Notes: generated from the sequence alone by a model not told the origin. Shown: positions 24,779-38,912, numbered from the stretch's first letter. The stretch: DNA of 64,000 bases from Atrichornis clamosus (GCA_013400975.1 WBMZ01008998.1:37877-101876), one strand, 5' to 3'. A program made the numbers and translations.

Positions 24779-27700
24779 GGACTGTGTAAGCTTTCTTTGG
24801 CCCAGCACTTGTTATCAACTCACTAAATGGACACTGCAGTGAAACAAAGTCCCTATTATAAAGGAGGTCAGACTTGATGGCAAAATCATTCCCTAGGCTT
24901 TAAGTTCTGAAACCATGAAACCTATTAAAACTTTTTGCACAACCAGAAGTGAAGACAAAGTTTGACCTGTGACCTCAAATATATCAAAGTTTTATAAGAT
25001 TAGAGCTGTTTATGGTTTAGTAAGAAACTTGTTTAACTTGACAATTTTGTGCAGATTCACTGAAGCATCTGCCCTTGTTGTGGATGAAAAAGGCTAAGTG
25101 GTTTAAAGGGTCAGTCCTAATGAGGAGATATGTACATAGAAAATCACCTCGAGAATGGATTTTCTATTCTATATTTGTACACTGATTAGGAAAATGGGAA
25201 TCTGACCCATGGCTGGTGTTTTGACTGCTTTTGCAGTGCCATCTACTAGTTCTTTAAGCATTGATCTGATGAAGTCTGATTTGTTATGGATTTATATCTC
25301 TTGGTTAATTGTGTGCTTCAGTGGAAGCTATGCCTGTGATCAGAACACCAGTAAGTTTTTTGTCACAAAACCTCTGGCATCTAATTTTAGTCTTTCTCTG
25401 TAGAAATCATTTTGTGACAACTACTGAGTGTCATAAGGTCTTTCCAACATCAGTTTCCTATTTTTCACTAGGACTTTATATACTTTAAATTGTCTTTATA
25501 TTTCACCTCCTCTGTCATGTCAGGCTGAAATCAGACAAGGTGTTCAGAAGTTATTAGAGAAACACTTTTTCTTTCTTGTATATATGCACAGACTCAGTGA
25601 CTTAGCTGAATAAGCTATAGCTTCTTTGGAAACTAGGCTAATAAATAGCTACAGTGAAAGATTGCCTTATCCAGTGTTTTTGGAGTCTGTGGTGAATGCA
25701 AAGTGTACTCTCAAAGTATACAAAAGGATATAAATAAAAAAGCACCTAGGCATGCATAGCACCACAATAGAAACTATTTCACTACAGATCCTCACAGCTC
25801 TTGAGCATGACCTGGAAATCCCTCAGTGTTTTAGGCCAGTATGAGAAGAGAAGCAATTATTGAGTGTTGCTGAAGGCTCACTCCCTCTTGGCTGTTGGTC
25901 AGAGCAGTGCGGATGTGGTCTTGAATGTCCTCAGTATTCTAAAAGTAAGTGTATGAACAAGAAGGAGAAAGTGTGTGTGTGGAGTGCAGGAGGAGTGGAA
26001 ATCCCACAGGACACAGAAGAAGAGAGAAAGTCTGAAAGAAAAAATCTTACAGTTAGCTATTCTGAGTCTCTATGTATGAAAATATCCTGATGTTTCCAGA
26101 CCATGAAGAAGTTGCAGACCGTAGAAAACATATTACGTTCTTAAAGTATAAGATACCTGATTTCTGTTATAGGAGGAGGTAAGCGCTTTGAGCGATATAG
26201 TGGTATTTTCAGAGGGAGGTTTTGCTTTTTTTGCCAAAAACCTCCATTACTCTCTGTCCTTTGTTTCTAAAGCTGGGGCTTCTAAAAGAAGTATATGGAG
26301 ACTAAGTATACTTGTATGAAGAGAAAGAAGGTGTGAGACACCACCTGTTGGAAGAGGAGTTTCCTATTAAGTACTGCAGATGCTATTTTAACTACTTTGT
26401 TACAGAATTTTAAGGTAGTTTAGTTAAAAATATAATCCTCATTGCAATCTTCCTGTCACTTGGAAGTTTGAAGCTACGTTCATCCTCATGATCTCCTAGA
26501 CCACAGCAAAGAGTCTGAAGGATACCGCTCTGATGATATCACTTAGAAATTACACTGCTGTGGACAAGGCTGAGGAGTAAAGGTGTTGGAGCAGTGTTTT
26601 TATAATTCCAACTATCAGAACAACTGAAAGTTTTTCCTGGTCTGAACTGACTTATTTTCTTTCTCTTCCATAATTTCTTGCATATTTACTTATTTAATCT
26701 TTCTTTTAAAATTTAATAAAGCTGAAAGGTGAAAAATCTTTCCTAGTTCTGAACTTAATTAAAGGTGAATTTGAAGATCTAAGTAAATCTGTAGCACAAT
26801 TTGAGGCTCTTCATTGAAGACAGTCGATCATCTACATTTAAGAATTTGAGAACTGACTTGTTTATACACTGCAAAACAAAGAACAGGATTAGTAGTAAGA
26901 GAAAATTCTTATTATCTGTAATTTATGATGTAAGTTGGCCAGACTTGGAATGGTGGGACATTCACATCACTGTAGCTAACTTACTCGAAGCTTCAGTGGG
27001 GAGAAAACACGATGAAAGTTCCTTGACTCTGATATAATGGAATGACTGTATGCTAAATTCCATTTCCCAGGAAAGAAAAAAAAAGGAAAAGGAAAAAAAA
27101 TAGGCAAACAAATAGCAACAGAAAAAAAAGAAAAACAAAAGAAAACAAAAGGGAAAAAAATGTCATATTTACCATGAAACACACACGGTTTATGTAGTAA
27201 CTATATAACAAAATGATACAGATTTGGCATTTTCATTTTTTTGTTCTTTGATACATACACTATGTTATAGAATGATCATTTTGAGAAGAGAGATTTATCT
27301 ACTGTTATTCTCATTGTTACAGGAATGTAGACACAAGGAAGGCAGTACTGTGAATGAACCAGATGTCACTAGCAAAGTCAATAGAAAGTATTTCAAATTA
27401 GAGTGACAAACATGGGTTAAGCATCAGAAATCATTCACACTTAAAAGCAGGAAGAAATTAACACAGGAGTTTTACCCATATATTTTTCAATTTTGCTTTA
27501 AAATTCAAATGTTTTAAAGGAACACTTTGGAATGTAATTTTTTTCTGGCACGGATTTTTTCCTTTCAGATTCTTGACCCAGGTAGAGTTGTATGTGACCA
27601 TTTGTTCTACATCAAACTAAATGTAACATGCTACCAAATATAATGAAGCAGCAGGTGGAAGCTAAAGGAAAATCATATACAGAACAGATACTTATTGAAC

Positions 27701-28689
27701 ATCTGCTATTCAGAATCTGAGATGAAACAACCTTGCAATAAAGGAAATTAAATCCATGTAATGTTTGGAACAAGCAATACCAGAGTCCTGTTTCCAGATG
27801 TGTCAATGACTTCATGCCTGTATTCCTGATGAAAATATTCTGGAGAGACTGTAGCCTACAAGACGAAACAATGCAACCAATTTTTAACCCCAATTAGAAG
27901 ATAAAATAAAAACTTGTTTTATCAGATATTATATAACCCTGTCTTGAAAACTGAACTTCAAAGACTTGAAAATCTCTAAAATGTCACTTAGTTCTAACAG
28001 GAACATATGAACACAAGCTTGATCGCAGTGACTTGCCAGGCTTCATACCTATGGTGGAGGCCTTCTGGAGACAACAAATATCTTAGTTGCCTAAGTTTAA
28101 GCTCACAAATATCAATACTGCAGAAAAATGCATTTCAGTATATCACAACACTGAAGTTAAAACAGTGAATGATCTTGCATTTCTTTCCCTGAATATATTT
28201 AGGACCCAGGTCCTGAGGAAAATCTCCATCTTTTCTGGATCCTCCATAGAGCTACTTTCAAAAAAAATTCAATGTCCTTAAAGTGTGGAAAGGTTACTGT
28301 AGATTCTGACTGACAGATTCAGCGAGGAAAGTAATTTACTATTAGTGCCAAATGATTTTCTTATGATTCTTTGTGAAAACAAGTTTGTTTTTTTTTTTGG
28401 AAACGAACCTTGCAGTTAAACAAATCAAGTTCTCGCTATTATAGATTTATGCCAGAGGGAAAAAATGCTCACTTCACATAGTTTAAACCAAATTGGGATT
28501 GAAGTGGTTTATGGATTTATCAATGACACATAATTAACTGGCAATCAGTGACCTGTGCATTAGGATTAATATGAGCAGTACAACAGATGGACCACAGCAG
28601 TAGAAACTTAGAGAATGCTAATTTATAAGTTGCTGAACACCCCTCTCTCTATATTTAATTTTAAAAAAGGACTATTCCAAATCCACTGA
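24779..28689. other. 3.9 kb of unique AT-rich DNA
   Basis: No gene or repeat family was recognised apart from the purine-rich tract listed separately. A weak CTCF-like match on the minus strand (CTAGTAGATGGCAC, 25236-25249) is noted without confidence. Confidence 0.5.
27069..27163. repeat. A-rich purine tract
   Basis: About 95 bases composed almost entirely of A with G and occasional C or T, in runs such as GGAAAGAAAAAAAAAGGAAA and GAAAAACAAAAGAAAAC. It is a simple low-complexity repeat. No element is recognised directly upstream that would make it a poly(A) tail. Confidence 0.8.
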
Positions 28690-29075
28690 TCCCTCCACAG
28701 GCCATGTGGTTTACACACAGGTGCACATGGATGTACAAACCCCCACCTTCCCCCTGGAAACCAGCATGCACGTTCTCTGCTCACTCCTTATGCAGAGGGA
28801 AGATGAGGGTACATCAACCCTACAGGCCTCCATGCCAACTCCACAACTACTGGATAAACCCCTCAGGGGTCCCCCTACCTCAATCCCTGCAAGTGGTCCA
28901 CAAACTCCCTTATGGTGGGGGACTGCTCCTGGCAGCCCACGGAGAGGTCGAACTTTTCCAGCCTTCTCCTAGGAAGGAGAAACATTGTGTGTAGGCTGCT
29001 CTGCTCTCTGCTCTGTCTCCCCTCTACTACAAATCTTTTATACTTCTTTTCAAGCTTACACACACCTACTGTCAT
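28690..29075. other. Unclassified GC-rich patch, possible minus-strand LTR
   Basis: A block of distinctly higher GC than its surroundings. Read on the minus strand it has a TATAAAAG (29037-29044), then an AGAGGGGAGACAGAGCAGAG stretch, CTCCTTCCTAGGAGAAGGC, CCACTTGCAGGGATTGAGG and GGGGACCCCTGAGGGG. This order (TATA motif followed by a GC-rich transcribed-like segment) looks like an LTR, but I found no polyadenylation signal and no TG...CA ends with a target duplication. Overlapping frames of 67, 88 and 96 codons on both strands have no recognisable protein content. It could be an LTR, a fragment of one, or an exon-like sequence. Confidence 0.35.
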
Positions 29076-31400
29076 CATCTAATCAAGGTCTGGCTTTGAA
29101 AATGGGAAAGGTTATTACATCTACAGTAAATCCTTTTGAAATTACTTTGCAGAGTTTCATCTTATCATATGGAACTTCCTTTAATTTCCATCTTCAGTGC
29201 ATTCATTGCCCATTTATGATAAGTTGTTCTTATATTTGTATTTTCTCTACTTTCATTTACAAATTATTTTTTGGTAGAAATTCTCTCTATCCACCAAACT
29301 AGAGTAGGAAGAATTTAAAATGTTCAGACATTTAACAAGAATAATTTTATTTGAATAAGATATTTTAACTGACTCCCAAACCCAGGTTGAAAATACTGTT
29401 TTATAGGAAAAAAAGCAAGCGAAAATTGCATAGTTTCTTTTTGTAATGACAAATGTAAAATTGCAGAATTTTCAGTGAAATCAGTGGTTTCTTCTGTCCT
29501 TTCCTGGACTGGATTTTCAAACAGGCAGTAAAAGTGGACTTATGTCTAGACAGACATCTACATTTATGTGTCTAAATGCACATGTACACGTGATAATTTT
29601 CAAGGCTCCTGCTGGCTGTCAGTGGAGACCTAGATAAATCAGTCAGTGAAGTCATGTAGACAGCAATTCAACCCACTCTGAAGAAGGCATTTAAAGGTCA
29701 ATTCAACTGCCCCACAGAGTTATCTAGTGCCCTTTGAAATGTCTTATGGCATATGAGGAATTCACAAGAATTTCTGGGACCTATAAGGACAACCTGTGGT
29801 TACTTACATTGGTAGATGGGTACCAGGTGGAGTATAGCAAGTGAGTTTCTCGTTCAATGAAATGAATAAATAACTAGGTTAAACATTTCTACGTGTAGGC
29901 ACATATATGTGGGTCTCTCAGTCTGCAGCCAATGCCCTCTTGTAACTTGTCATTGTGGAGGTTCGTGATTCAACCAACCCGTAAATATACAGTCTCACCA
30001 AAGAGAAGTGTATGAAACAATGAAACTGGGAAAAACATCATTTCCAAAAGACAATTGGGATTAAAAAAGAGTGCAATTAAGTCTGATTCAGAAAAAAATT
30101 TTCAGCTTAGTAGTTTAAATTTATAGAAAATTAAAATATGTAAAAATTACTACTTTTGATTTATTTCACTTGGAAATATATTTTTAGTTTATCAAATTTC
30201 AATGGAAATAAAAAGAAATTCTTTTCCAAAGAAACATTGCAGGTATATCTGGAACAAATTTCTTTTGATGTTTTTTTCTTTAATCTTTCCACTGAAACAG
30301 ATGCTTCATTATTTTTACAGTTCAGTGGCTCAGCAATGTATTTGTTGTTTTCTGTGGGCACAGACTCAGATCTCTTAATGATAATGAGGATCTTGCTGTT
30401 CACTCATTCCCAGAAGATAGAGTCCATGAATTTGTTCCTAGTGTCACCCTGTTCCCTGTGGTATGTTTACAATTTTATGAAGATCTAGAAAGTTCTAATT
30501 CTGGTTACTCACAAGTTCTCAGGAGAAGGAGAAGGAGAAAGTCGGAAAAGGAAACTGAAAGTTTGAGAAAGACTTACACAAAGCTGGATTCATTATCTGG
30601 GAGAAAATTTTATAAATAGTTGCATAGAACATACACCAGGATGCCACTTTCTCTAGTTTCTTATGCAGCTTTGCCACTAAAAATATATCTTCATTTTGGA
30701 TGTTATTGTTCTAGGTGGGTATAGAAATTGAGGAAAAAAAATACTATAAAACAAAAAAGCTTTTAAAAGATCCCATATATGCTACTTATTCTTGGATTTT
30801 CTTGTGTATAGGACAGGAACCAGAGTGGTTTTTATGTCTTGTTCAACTGGATGAGTTCCTTGAGCAGAAAATTCTCAGTCTTAAGTTGGAGACTGGTTTG
30901 GAAAGACAGAGAAATGTGCAGCTTTTTGTTTTGGGATTCATTGTCCAGAAGCAACCACTATCTGCATTTGGCTACAATTAATTCAGAGAACATCAGAGAA
31001 GGATCACCAGCAGGGAGGTTTTATCTTACCATTTTTTCATGACACTCATAGAAACAAAGGTGTGTAGGCACATTTCCTCATTGTATATTAGGTTTTGGAG
31101 GAGATCAGGAAACCTACTTCAGCCCTATTAGTGTTTTGCATTCTGGATATTACAAGACACTGAGGTTTAGGGACAACTGTTTCTTGGAGTCTACTTATAG
31201 ACAAGTCTTTAAGGGAACCAGCACTTTTCATTCCTGCCAAGAATTTGAAACAGCTGATGACCTCTTATATCGCAATTCGGTGCCCTAATGAAAGACAACA
31301 ATTCTCAGAAAGTCCTTCTTTCCCACGATTCATTGAGTTTATGAAAATATTTATCTCTGTAAATGTCTGAACTCTAATGTACTTCCTGCTTTTTTCTTTA
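29076..31400. other. 2.3 kb of unique AT-rich DNA
   Basis: Nothing recognised. The 110-codon plus-strand frame at 30156-30488 lies in T-rich DNA, is rich in Phe and Leu as expected from composition, and shows no domain. Confidence 0.5.
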
Positions 31401-31740
31401 CAGAATCACAGAATGGATAAGGTTGTAAGGGAGCACAGAGGGTCATCTGGTCTAACCTCCTTGCTCGTGCAGGGTCATCCTAGAGCACATGGCACAGGGT
31501 TGTGTCCAGATGGTTCTTGATATGACCAGTGAGAGACAATCCACAGTCTTTCTGGGCAACCTGTTCCAGTGCTCTGTCACCCACATGGTAACAAAGTTCT
31601 TCCTCATATTCAGGTGGAAATTCCTGTGCATCAGTTTCTGCCTGTTGCGTCTTATCGCTTGGCACCACCAAGAAGAGCCTGGCTCCATCCTTTGGACACC
31701 CTCCCTTCAGGTACAGGTGCTTCACCATGGCCTGCGGTTA
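31401..31740 (-). mobile_element. CR1 LINE, 3' part
   Basis: A minus-strand CR1 read on the plus strand as CAGAATCACAGAATGGATAAG (the 3' terminal repeat), then GGTCATCTGGTCTAACCTCC, CTTGCTCGTGCAGGGTCATC, a GGTTCTTGATATGACCAGTG block, CCTGTTCCAGTGCTCTGTCA, CTTCCTCATATTCAGGTGGA and CCTGTGCATCAGTTTCTGCC. It reaches the start of the 3' untranslated region and the last codons of the old ORF2. It is 5'-truncated at about 31740. Frames of 78 to 88 codons on both strands are shadows of the repeat. Confidence 0.9.
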
Positions 31741-34700
31741 TTGGCCAACCCTTGAATTACACGAAACAGAAGACAACTCTCCTAAAGAGAATATACATGG
31801 GCAAGTAGCCAGATGACAGGCAAATGATAAAGGAAGGATAAAGTACAAGAAAGTTGGATCCAGCATTTAAACTCTTACTTTTTAACTTTTTGTTTTCATC
31901 ATTATGGATCCTCTGATATGTCTTTCATATAGATGGGCTCTATATAGGCTGCCCTTGTCCTCCACAGGTTGAGACTTTCTACCACAACTCTTTAACTTCC
32001 CTGACTTATAAACATGGTACAGCCCATAAAGTACTCAGAAACATTCTGTTAAAGGGTGAAAGCATGCCACATTACAATCTGTCTACATTAATAATAGTTT
32101 TGCACATGAGAAAGCTACTGCTGAATTTGAATGAGATAATTATGGGCAAACACATCAACAGAGAGATGGACATTTTAAAGCTTTAGACACTAATTGCCTG
32201 TTTTGTTTTGTTCTTAGTCGGTGTCTTTTACTTTTGTCTTTGAAAGCATGTATGCTTGCAGACAGACTTCTCAGATATGTAAAATAAGAAAAAATAAATT
32301 AATTTGAGAAATAAGGAACAGCCACAAATGTAAACAAGATATGCCTTTTTGTTTCACGTCATAGTACTTTTTCCTTTTGACCACCACTAATTTCCTGCTG
32401 TTTTCTTGTTAAGTTATGCTTATCTTGAGGACAAGACTTTACATCAGCTGCTACTATGATCTAAGTAAGGGATTATGCAGCTGTGTGGCTGCATCCAACA
32501 AGTGCTACATAGAGAAATACTTACTAGATGGTATTATTATGGGAAAACTTTTTCTTAACCCCCTTGGAAGTCCTTACCTGTGGATTAAAGATACAAACTA
32601 ATTCTGGAATAGATTTCTAAACTTCCCTATGCCGTGTGATTTCCTTTGAGATGGAAGTGTGGTGTTTCTTAATGATCAGTCCACATTCCAATTTACCCAA
32701 TAAATTTCCACTTGCCTTTGATGGCGGGCATCAAATAACCTTTTCTTTAGCTATGACCTTTAATAACTTCCTGATCTGTAATAATGACATAACTTATTGC
32801 CAGTGTAGGCTCATCTGCCTACCCTATCAGTTTTGCCCTTTGGGTTTTTCAAACTCTTTAGCATATCCAAATGCATGTGATGCTTCCAGGAACTTACTAA
32901 GACTACATGCTTATTACTCTTTCCAGAAGCATAATAATTTCTATATTACTTTAAAAAGACTTTTCCATGTATTTTTTTTATGGTGAAAAAATACTATTGA
33001 TTCCTTAACTTGATTCATCACAACTTTCACAAATCAGCAAGAAGAATATAATTAGTGCTAAAGCAACAAATCCTAGATATGGGAAAAGAATAAATAAATT
33101 AATGTATTTTTATTTGTTACATTTTATTTTTGGGGTCTTAACATCTGAGACATATTCTTGACAAAATTTCTGTCTTTTCTAGTTGAGGAATATAAAATTA
33201 TTAGGGTGGGACTGAGCTCAAAAGTCATAACAACCAGAGCTCGAGTTAGTTACCTCAATATAGGCATTTAGATCCATTTGGGACAGCCTAGATAAGCAGA
33301 GACATCTTCAAACAGCTGAAAGACATGATGTAGTTGCTATAAAATTAATATTCACTTCAGGTTCTGTGACATCTCAAAATTTAAGTTACTTGATGAGATC
33401 CACCTTTTGTACTGGGACCTGAATTTTTGTACAGTCAATGGAGAGAGAGAAAGGTCTTTGAATATTTTCAGACTGAAGTCTTTTCTACTTGAATGAATAG
33501 GTCCTGGAGGACTTTTGGGTCATATATATGTTTCTGGATAATTTGGCAAGTGGACAATATTGAGGCACTGAGATCCTTTCATTAGAAAAAGGTTTCATTA
33601 GATATTAATGGTGTAAACACACTTCCTAGGCTAAGCATTCTGAAATTTGTAATTATTTTAGTAATAAATAGTATATAATTCCAGGAACTCATACTTCATT
33701 GATGCCTCATATAATGAGAGATTTATGGTTAAGATAATGAAAATATAAGAGAATGTAACACTGAGTTGAATTTCTAACCCTCTTATTGAGGGTTTGTGAA
33801 GATAGGCTTTAACAAACAAAAAAATATTACATTAACAGAAAACATTAAGGACACAACTGACTTCATTAGTGAACAGCATATGTCAGAAGTGACAAGGAAG
33901 TAATAGCAGCAGGATTGGGGTGCACATGGATTTATAGAACACATCTTAAGAAGATAAATCAATAAAAGAAGGGGAGAAACATTGCAGGTAATTAAGAAAA
34001 TGCAAATTCTATTAAGTAAATTATGTCAAGACTTGAAATGAACTCTGTTCACCTCTGAACAGCAACGCACCTGCAAATAACTACCAGTTTCAATATTCCG
34101 ATGTTTCAAAGTCACTAAACTGCCAACAGAGCCTCTCTTGGTCTGTCTCTCACATTCTAAACAAACATCACTAGCCATTGGTATTTTCAACATGAAAAAT
34201 TATGTTTGTTATCCTTGTCTTACTAATTTGGAAAGTAAGTACATTATTATCATAGCTTTTTAATGCAAATTTTCCCAGAAGATCTTTTCTTTACCAAAAT
34301 TTCGACTGCTTGAAATTACTTATCAATATTTATCTTTGCACCTCAGAACCACCGCTTTCCATAGCTGTAATCCATGTTTTGTGTAAAAATGTGAATCAGA
34401 ACCAGCTTTTCAAAGATCCTGTTAGTTAGTGAGTATTAACAATACTTTATTAACAGAATAAAAACAGAATAAACAATTGAGCTTCTTCTTTTTTGACCTC
34501 TGCCATCAATTCAGAAAACTACCTTTCTTTGAACTCCAAGAACTGTTCTATCTATATTATCTTATGTGAAGTACTGAGGGTTTAGGATTTTTTCCTCCCT
34601 ATTTCTTTAAAAAAATCTGGATTTCCTCTGTCTGGTTCCTAAGTTGATTTAACTGCCATAATAATTATTTCAGACTAGACTTTAACTACACTTTATCAAC

Positions 34701-36972
34701 CAAGAACCATTGTTTGTGAGTGAGCTAATGGATATCACAGTGATATTGAAGCTCTTAATGCTGTAGAAGGAGAACATACATAAGAATATGGTAACATCAA
34801 ATAAAAGAAATCAAAGAGAATAACATGAACAGAGAAATAGAAGTAATATCCTTCAAAATTATCCAAATTTTCTCCGCGTGTCAATATCCTGAACTACCTT
34901 GACCAGTAAGGGAATCTGATTCCATGGATTAATGAAAAATATCATGTGCTTATTTTTGGAGGAGTTATTCTAAGGGGAGAAAAAAAGAAACAGAAAATTT
35001 TGTAATACTGGAAATACCAAGTAAATATTAATAAAATTTTCAAGATTTTGGTTTATTTGGTTATTTATTAACAACATATGTAACAGCTGTTCATTAACCT
35101 GTTAGAGTTATTTTTAGGAACCAGACCATTACAAAAACAATGTGGACAGTATTGTCTGAAAAGACTGCATTTAAATACAATGAGACTTCAGGTTTTGGGC
35201 AAATAAAATAAATCAGGAGAAGCCATATTATCTGTCACCTGAAATGTGTTTAAAATATACTAATGTGTAATGTTACACAAAATCACATGATCTTAGAAAT
35301 TCAGAATAAAAAAGGACCAGAAGAACCAGGATCGTTAAATTAATTAATGAAAAATGTATTATTTGCCTTAAGTACCACGAAAGGAAGTCTGTTATATTAG
35401 GTCTTTCTATGTCTGTTTCTTATTACACAATCCATATAATTCTTGAACTAATTTTCAGTTTCATATATCCACACATTACAGACCATTTTGCATTCAGCTT
35501 GTCTTGTAAAGAGATGATTTCTACTCTTATCAACAATTTTGTTTACAGCTGACATTGAAGCTACCCTAACTAAGTTTACCTAATCATGATGTATATGTGA
35601 GCTGAAAATCAGACAAAAAAACCACCTCAGCTATTACTCTTCGCTATTTCAGGTAGATTTTTTGATATTTACATAGATTTGACCCTCCTTTCTACTGTAT
35701 ATTACATCCTTGTTTGAATACCACTCATCTTGAACATGTTTCAGGAAGGTAGAAATTATGGAAATTTGGCAGAGTAAAAAATGCCTGTTTTTCTGTTTTC
35801 TGCCTGTTTGCCTTGAATTTATATTCCAGAACAATGAATGAATGAAAATTGTTTGTTGTCACCAGGGAACATCTGTCTGTCCGTGAAAAGAGAATTTTGG
35901 ATTCAAACCACCTTTGTTTTGCTTATGAAGAAAAGGAGAAAATATCCAACTTGAATTGACAAGTCTCCAAAAGGAAAGTTGTAATTTTGAATCAGGGTTA
36001 GGCAATATGGAAGCCTAACTCAGGGAGAGTGAATGGAACATTTTTTTAATACAGCTTTGGCTTTTGTATTTTACTTTCTTATGCTGATAACATGAGGATG
36101 TGATAGTTATTTTCAGGGCTCCAGTTCTGGTTCTCTTTTTCCCTCTATATAATGTAAAGCAAAAGGCCAGCATGTTGGGCACATTATTTTTACTAGCCTT
36201 TGATACCATGGTTAAAATTCTGACTTTGAGTTTTAAATTAAAAAAACCCCACCTTTGACACACAGCAAATGTGAATCAAAATCTGGGCTGTGTAGGTGAA
36301 CAGTAGTTTCAGTTATAATTCAAGTCCAAGACCTGAATTAATACCCTAATGTGAACATAGATCAAGGCATTCTCTGTTAGTGGAGATCCCAGGAAAAAAT
36401 GAAACACTGAGAAAGAATAATGCTTTTTCTTTCCTAAATTGTTAGGCATTCTAGAAGGGGGCACTCCATGTCTGCAAGGTCTTTCTTAGACTCTTTAAGG
36501 GGGGATTGCTGGAAATGGTGGGGAGGTGCAAAATATTTTCTGCATTGATGAGGAGCAATTAGATAAAGTTGAAAATATTGTTGGTCTGGATTTGTGACAA
36601 AGCCTCTCTGATCTGAATTTATCTACCAGTTATCAAGTCATATCTTGAAATACTTTTGGGAATACTGAGGAAAGGAAAACCCCAGGGAAGAACTATTTTC
36701 CTCACTTAACTTTTTTGCCAGATATTTTCAGTTTGCAATTTGATTTTGTCTCTGTCCCTTAGGAAAGTGTTCTCTGGAGAAACACATGAGAGATTCAAAC
36801 TCCACAGGGATATTTAGGATTAAGCCATAAATGCTGACTGACTGGTGTACTTGAGACTATTCCTGAGCTCATTTTTATTCTTAGTATTATTTTAGTAAAG
36901 TTTTTAACAAATGCTTCACAGAAAAGAAAGAACTTTTTTTCCAGTTTCCTTTCACAAATTTTGGTGTGTGCC
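31741..36972. other. 5.2 kb of unique AT-rich DNA
   Basis: No gene or repeat family was recognised. A 116-codon plus-strand frame at 32636-32986 has no domain that I can identify. A possible CTCF-like site at 36451 is listed separately. Confidence 0.5.
36451..36464 (+). promoter_or_regulatory. Possible CTCF-like site
   Basis: CTAGAAGGGGGCAC fits the CTCF core CCASYAGRKGGCRS except at positions 2 and 5. It has the same orientation as the stronger site at 43577, 7.1 kb away. A match to a short motif in 64 kb may arise by chance. Confidence 0.25.
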
Positions 36973-37296
36973 TGTGGTGGTTTAACACCAGCTGGAAATT
37001 AAAATCCAAAGAAGTGACTCCTCTTTCCCCCATCTCTTCTGGTAAAAGAGGGACAAAGGCAGAGACTTTGGGTTGGGACAACGTACTGAAAGCAAAAACA
37101 GTGGTATAAGAGATGCACAGTAACAGCAACAATATTAATAGCAAAAGTATACGAAAAGAGAAGGTGTTTTATCCACAAAAAGGTGTTCAACACCTGGACT
37201 TTGGTGACGCCTCGACAGTGATGCGAGTGGTATGGAATAGCAACCTAACCACACCCACACAGAGCTAAACTCTGCTCCCTCTGTGAAACCAGGACA
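36973..37296 (-). mobile_element. ERVL-like solo LTR, 324 bp
   Basis: On the plus strand it begins TGTGGTGGTTTAACACC and ends GTGAAACCAGGACA. Read on the minus strand the ends are TGTCCTGGTTTCAC and GGTGTTAAACCACCACA, whose first eleven bases form a 9-of-11 inverted repeat typical of this avian LTR family. Flanks are GTGCC (36968-36972) and GTGCT (37297-37301), a 5-bp target duplication with one difference. Inside, a TATTCCATACCACTCG block on the minus strand is characteristic of the family and recurs as TGTTCCATACTTTGT in the LTR at 53241. The length is short against that copy (about 510 bases without its inserted CR1), so internal deletions are likely. No retroviral genes flank it. Confidence 0.85.
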
Positions 37297-38912
37297 GTGC
37301 TTTTCCCTGTTTGCAACACCAACAACTTCTTGCAAGCAGGTACCCAGAACTGCTAGTTTAATTTCAGGGTGCAAAGTCTCACTGACATATGAATGTAAGT
37401 CACATTTTCTACATGCTAATGTAGCAAATCAAAATTTAAACTGAACAATATAAGGTGAAAAATGTAGTGTCATGCTGACAATCACTTGATTGTAAACTAA
37501 AATGACAAAATGATTTCTTGTATTGCTTCCTTTATTCTAAGCCTTTTTTTTAATTGCTTAGGTAACATTATGAAAGTATTTTTAAGAAAAATAAATAAAA
37601 ATTGCTTTCATAGTGTGAACAGAAATGAGCATCATGAATAAGTTTCTTTGATATTGTAAGAAATTTTAAATTTCTTAATACTTCTTAAAAAGTGTTATGA
37701 ATTTAACACTCGGTTGCAATAATTTGCTATTAAATTTTTTGTGCAAAAATTTCAGCTGAGAAATTTCATACACTCCAAAGACAAAAATATATGTTGACAA
37801 CAGGTGCTAATGTTAATGAATCTGTCAAATTCTTGGATACTTCTGTTCTTTCCCAGGGCTGAGTATGCTGTTTCTATGACTGATGTCATATTTGATGCCC
37901 TAGTGACAGGAAGAAAGTATGGAAAACTAATGTCATAAACTTTAAAGATATATTCTGTGTCTTAGGGGAATTGTCAGTGGCTGTCAAAAATGATAATTTA
38001 GTGTTGACAAGTTATTCATAATTTACTCTGTGTGACAAATTGGCGGTGAAAGCTGTATTTTATTTTCTAGTAATACTGTTGAGTTTGGATTCTTTTAGTT
38101 GTTGTTGCTGTTTGTTTGTTCGTCTGTTTTTACAGAAACTATTACTTTTATAGTCAGATTTCAAAATATTTTCAAAATATTCAAAAGGAGATATCTTCCA
38201 AATTTCTTTTAGTACAGAATGATTTAGGCTGGAATGTATTTTTTGGAAGTTATATATCCTAATGTGCTCTTCAAAGAACAGCTAGAGCTAGATCAGGTTG
38301 TTAATAGAATTTTGAAAGTCTTCAAGCATGAAGGTTCCACAGCTGCTCTGGACAGCCAGTTCTGGTGCGTCAGCATACTCAGTATGACTTGATTTATAAT
38401 CTTCCTTCTTCAGCCATAAATAGCTTAATTTCTTTTTTTTTTCCCCTTACATTAGCCAGCATTCTTAGGTTTTTTTTCTTTTCTGTATATTTTCCAGATC
38501 AGCTAACTTACCTGCTTCCTTATAGGGTCTCAGCTGGTCAAGACCATCCTGTGAGACACAGGCACAGTGCACAATAAAATTAATACTATCAAAGGTATTT
38601 GCAATTTAAATTTGGAGATAGTAAGGTCTGCAGAATGTTAAGAGAAACAATAATATTTTAAATAAACTGTCTTTTGTCTTTGTGTTACAAGCTATGAAAA
38701 ATCAATTTTTGAAACTTTTCTTTCATAATTTCCTGATAATCTTAATAAAGAGCCAAGGAGATCTAAGTCTCCTTCTCTTGCCAGGATAATAAGAAATAGC
38801 ACAATTGTAATAACACATGATGAAGATTAAAGGGGTCATTATTGGTCCATTCATTTGTTAATTTGGAAATAGTTGGTTTTCTTTCTTTATTTCTTGGTGG
38901 TATTTTTTATGT
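37297..38912. other. 1.6 kb of unique AT-rich DNA
   Basis: Nothing recognised beyond T runs at about 37545 and 38432. Confidence 0.5.

Noticed and set aside
27069..27163. Poly(A) tail of a processed pseudogene
   Set aside because: The tract is a mixed A/G low-complexity run without a recognisable retrocopy upstream or target duplication around it.
32636..32986. 116-codon plus-strand frame
   Set aside because: Phe/Leu-rich composition follows from T-rich DNA, and no domain or splice context is visible.
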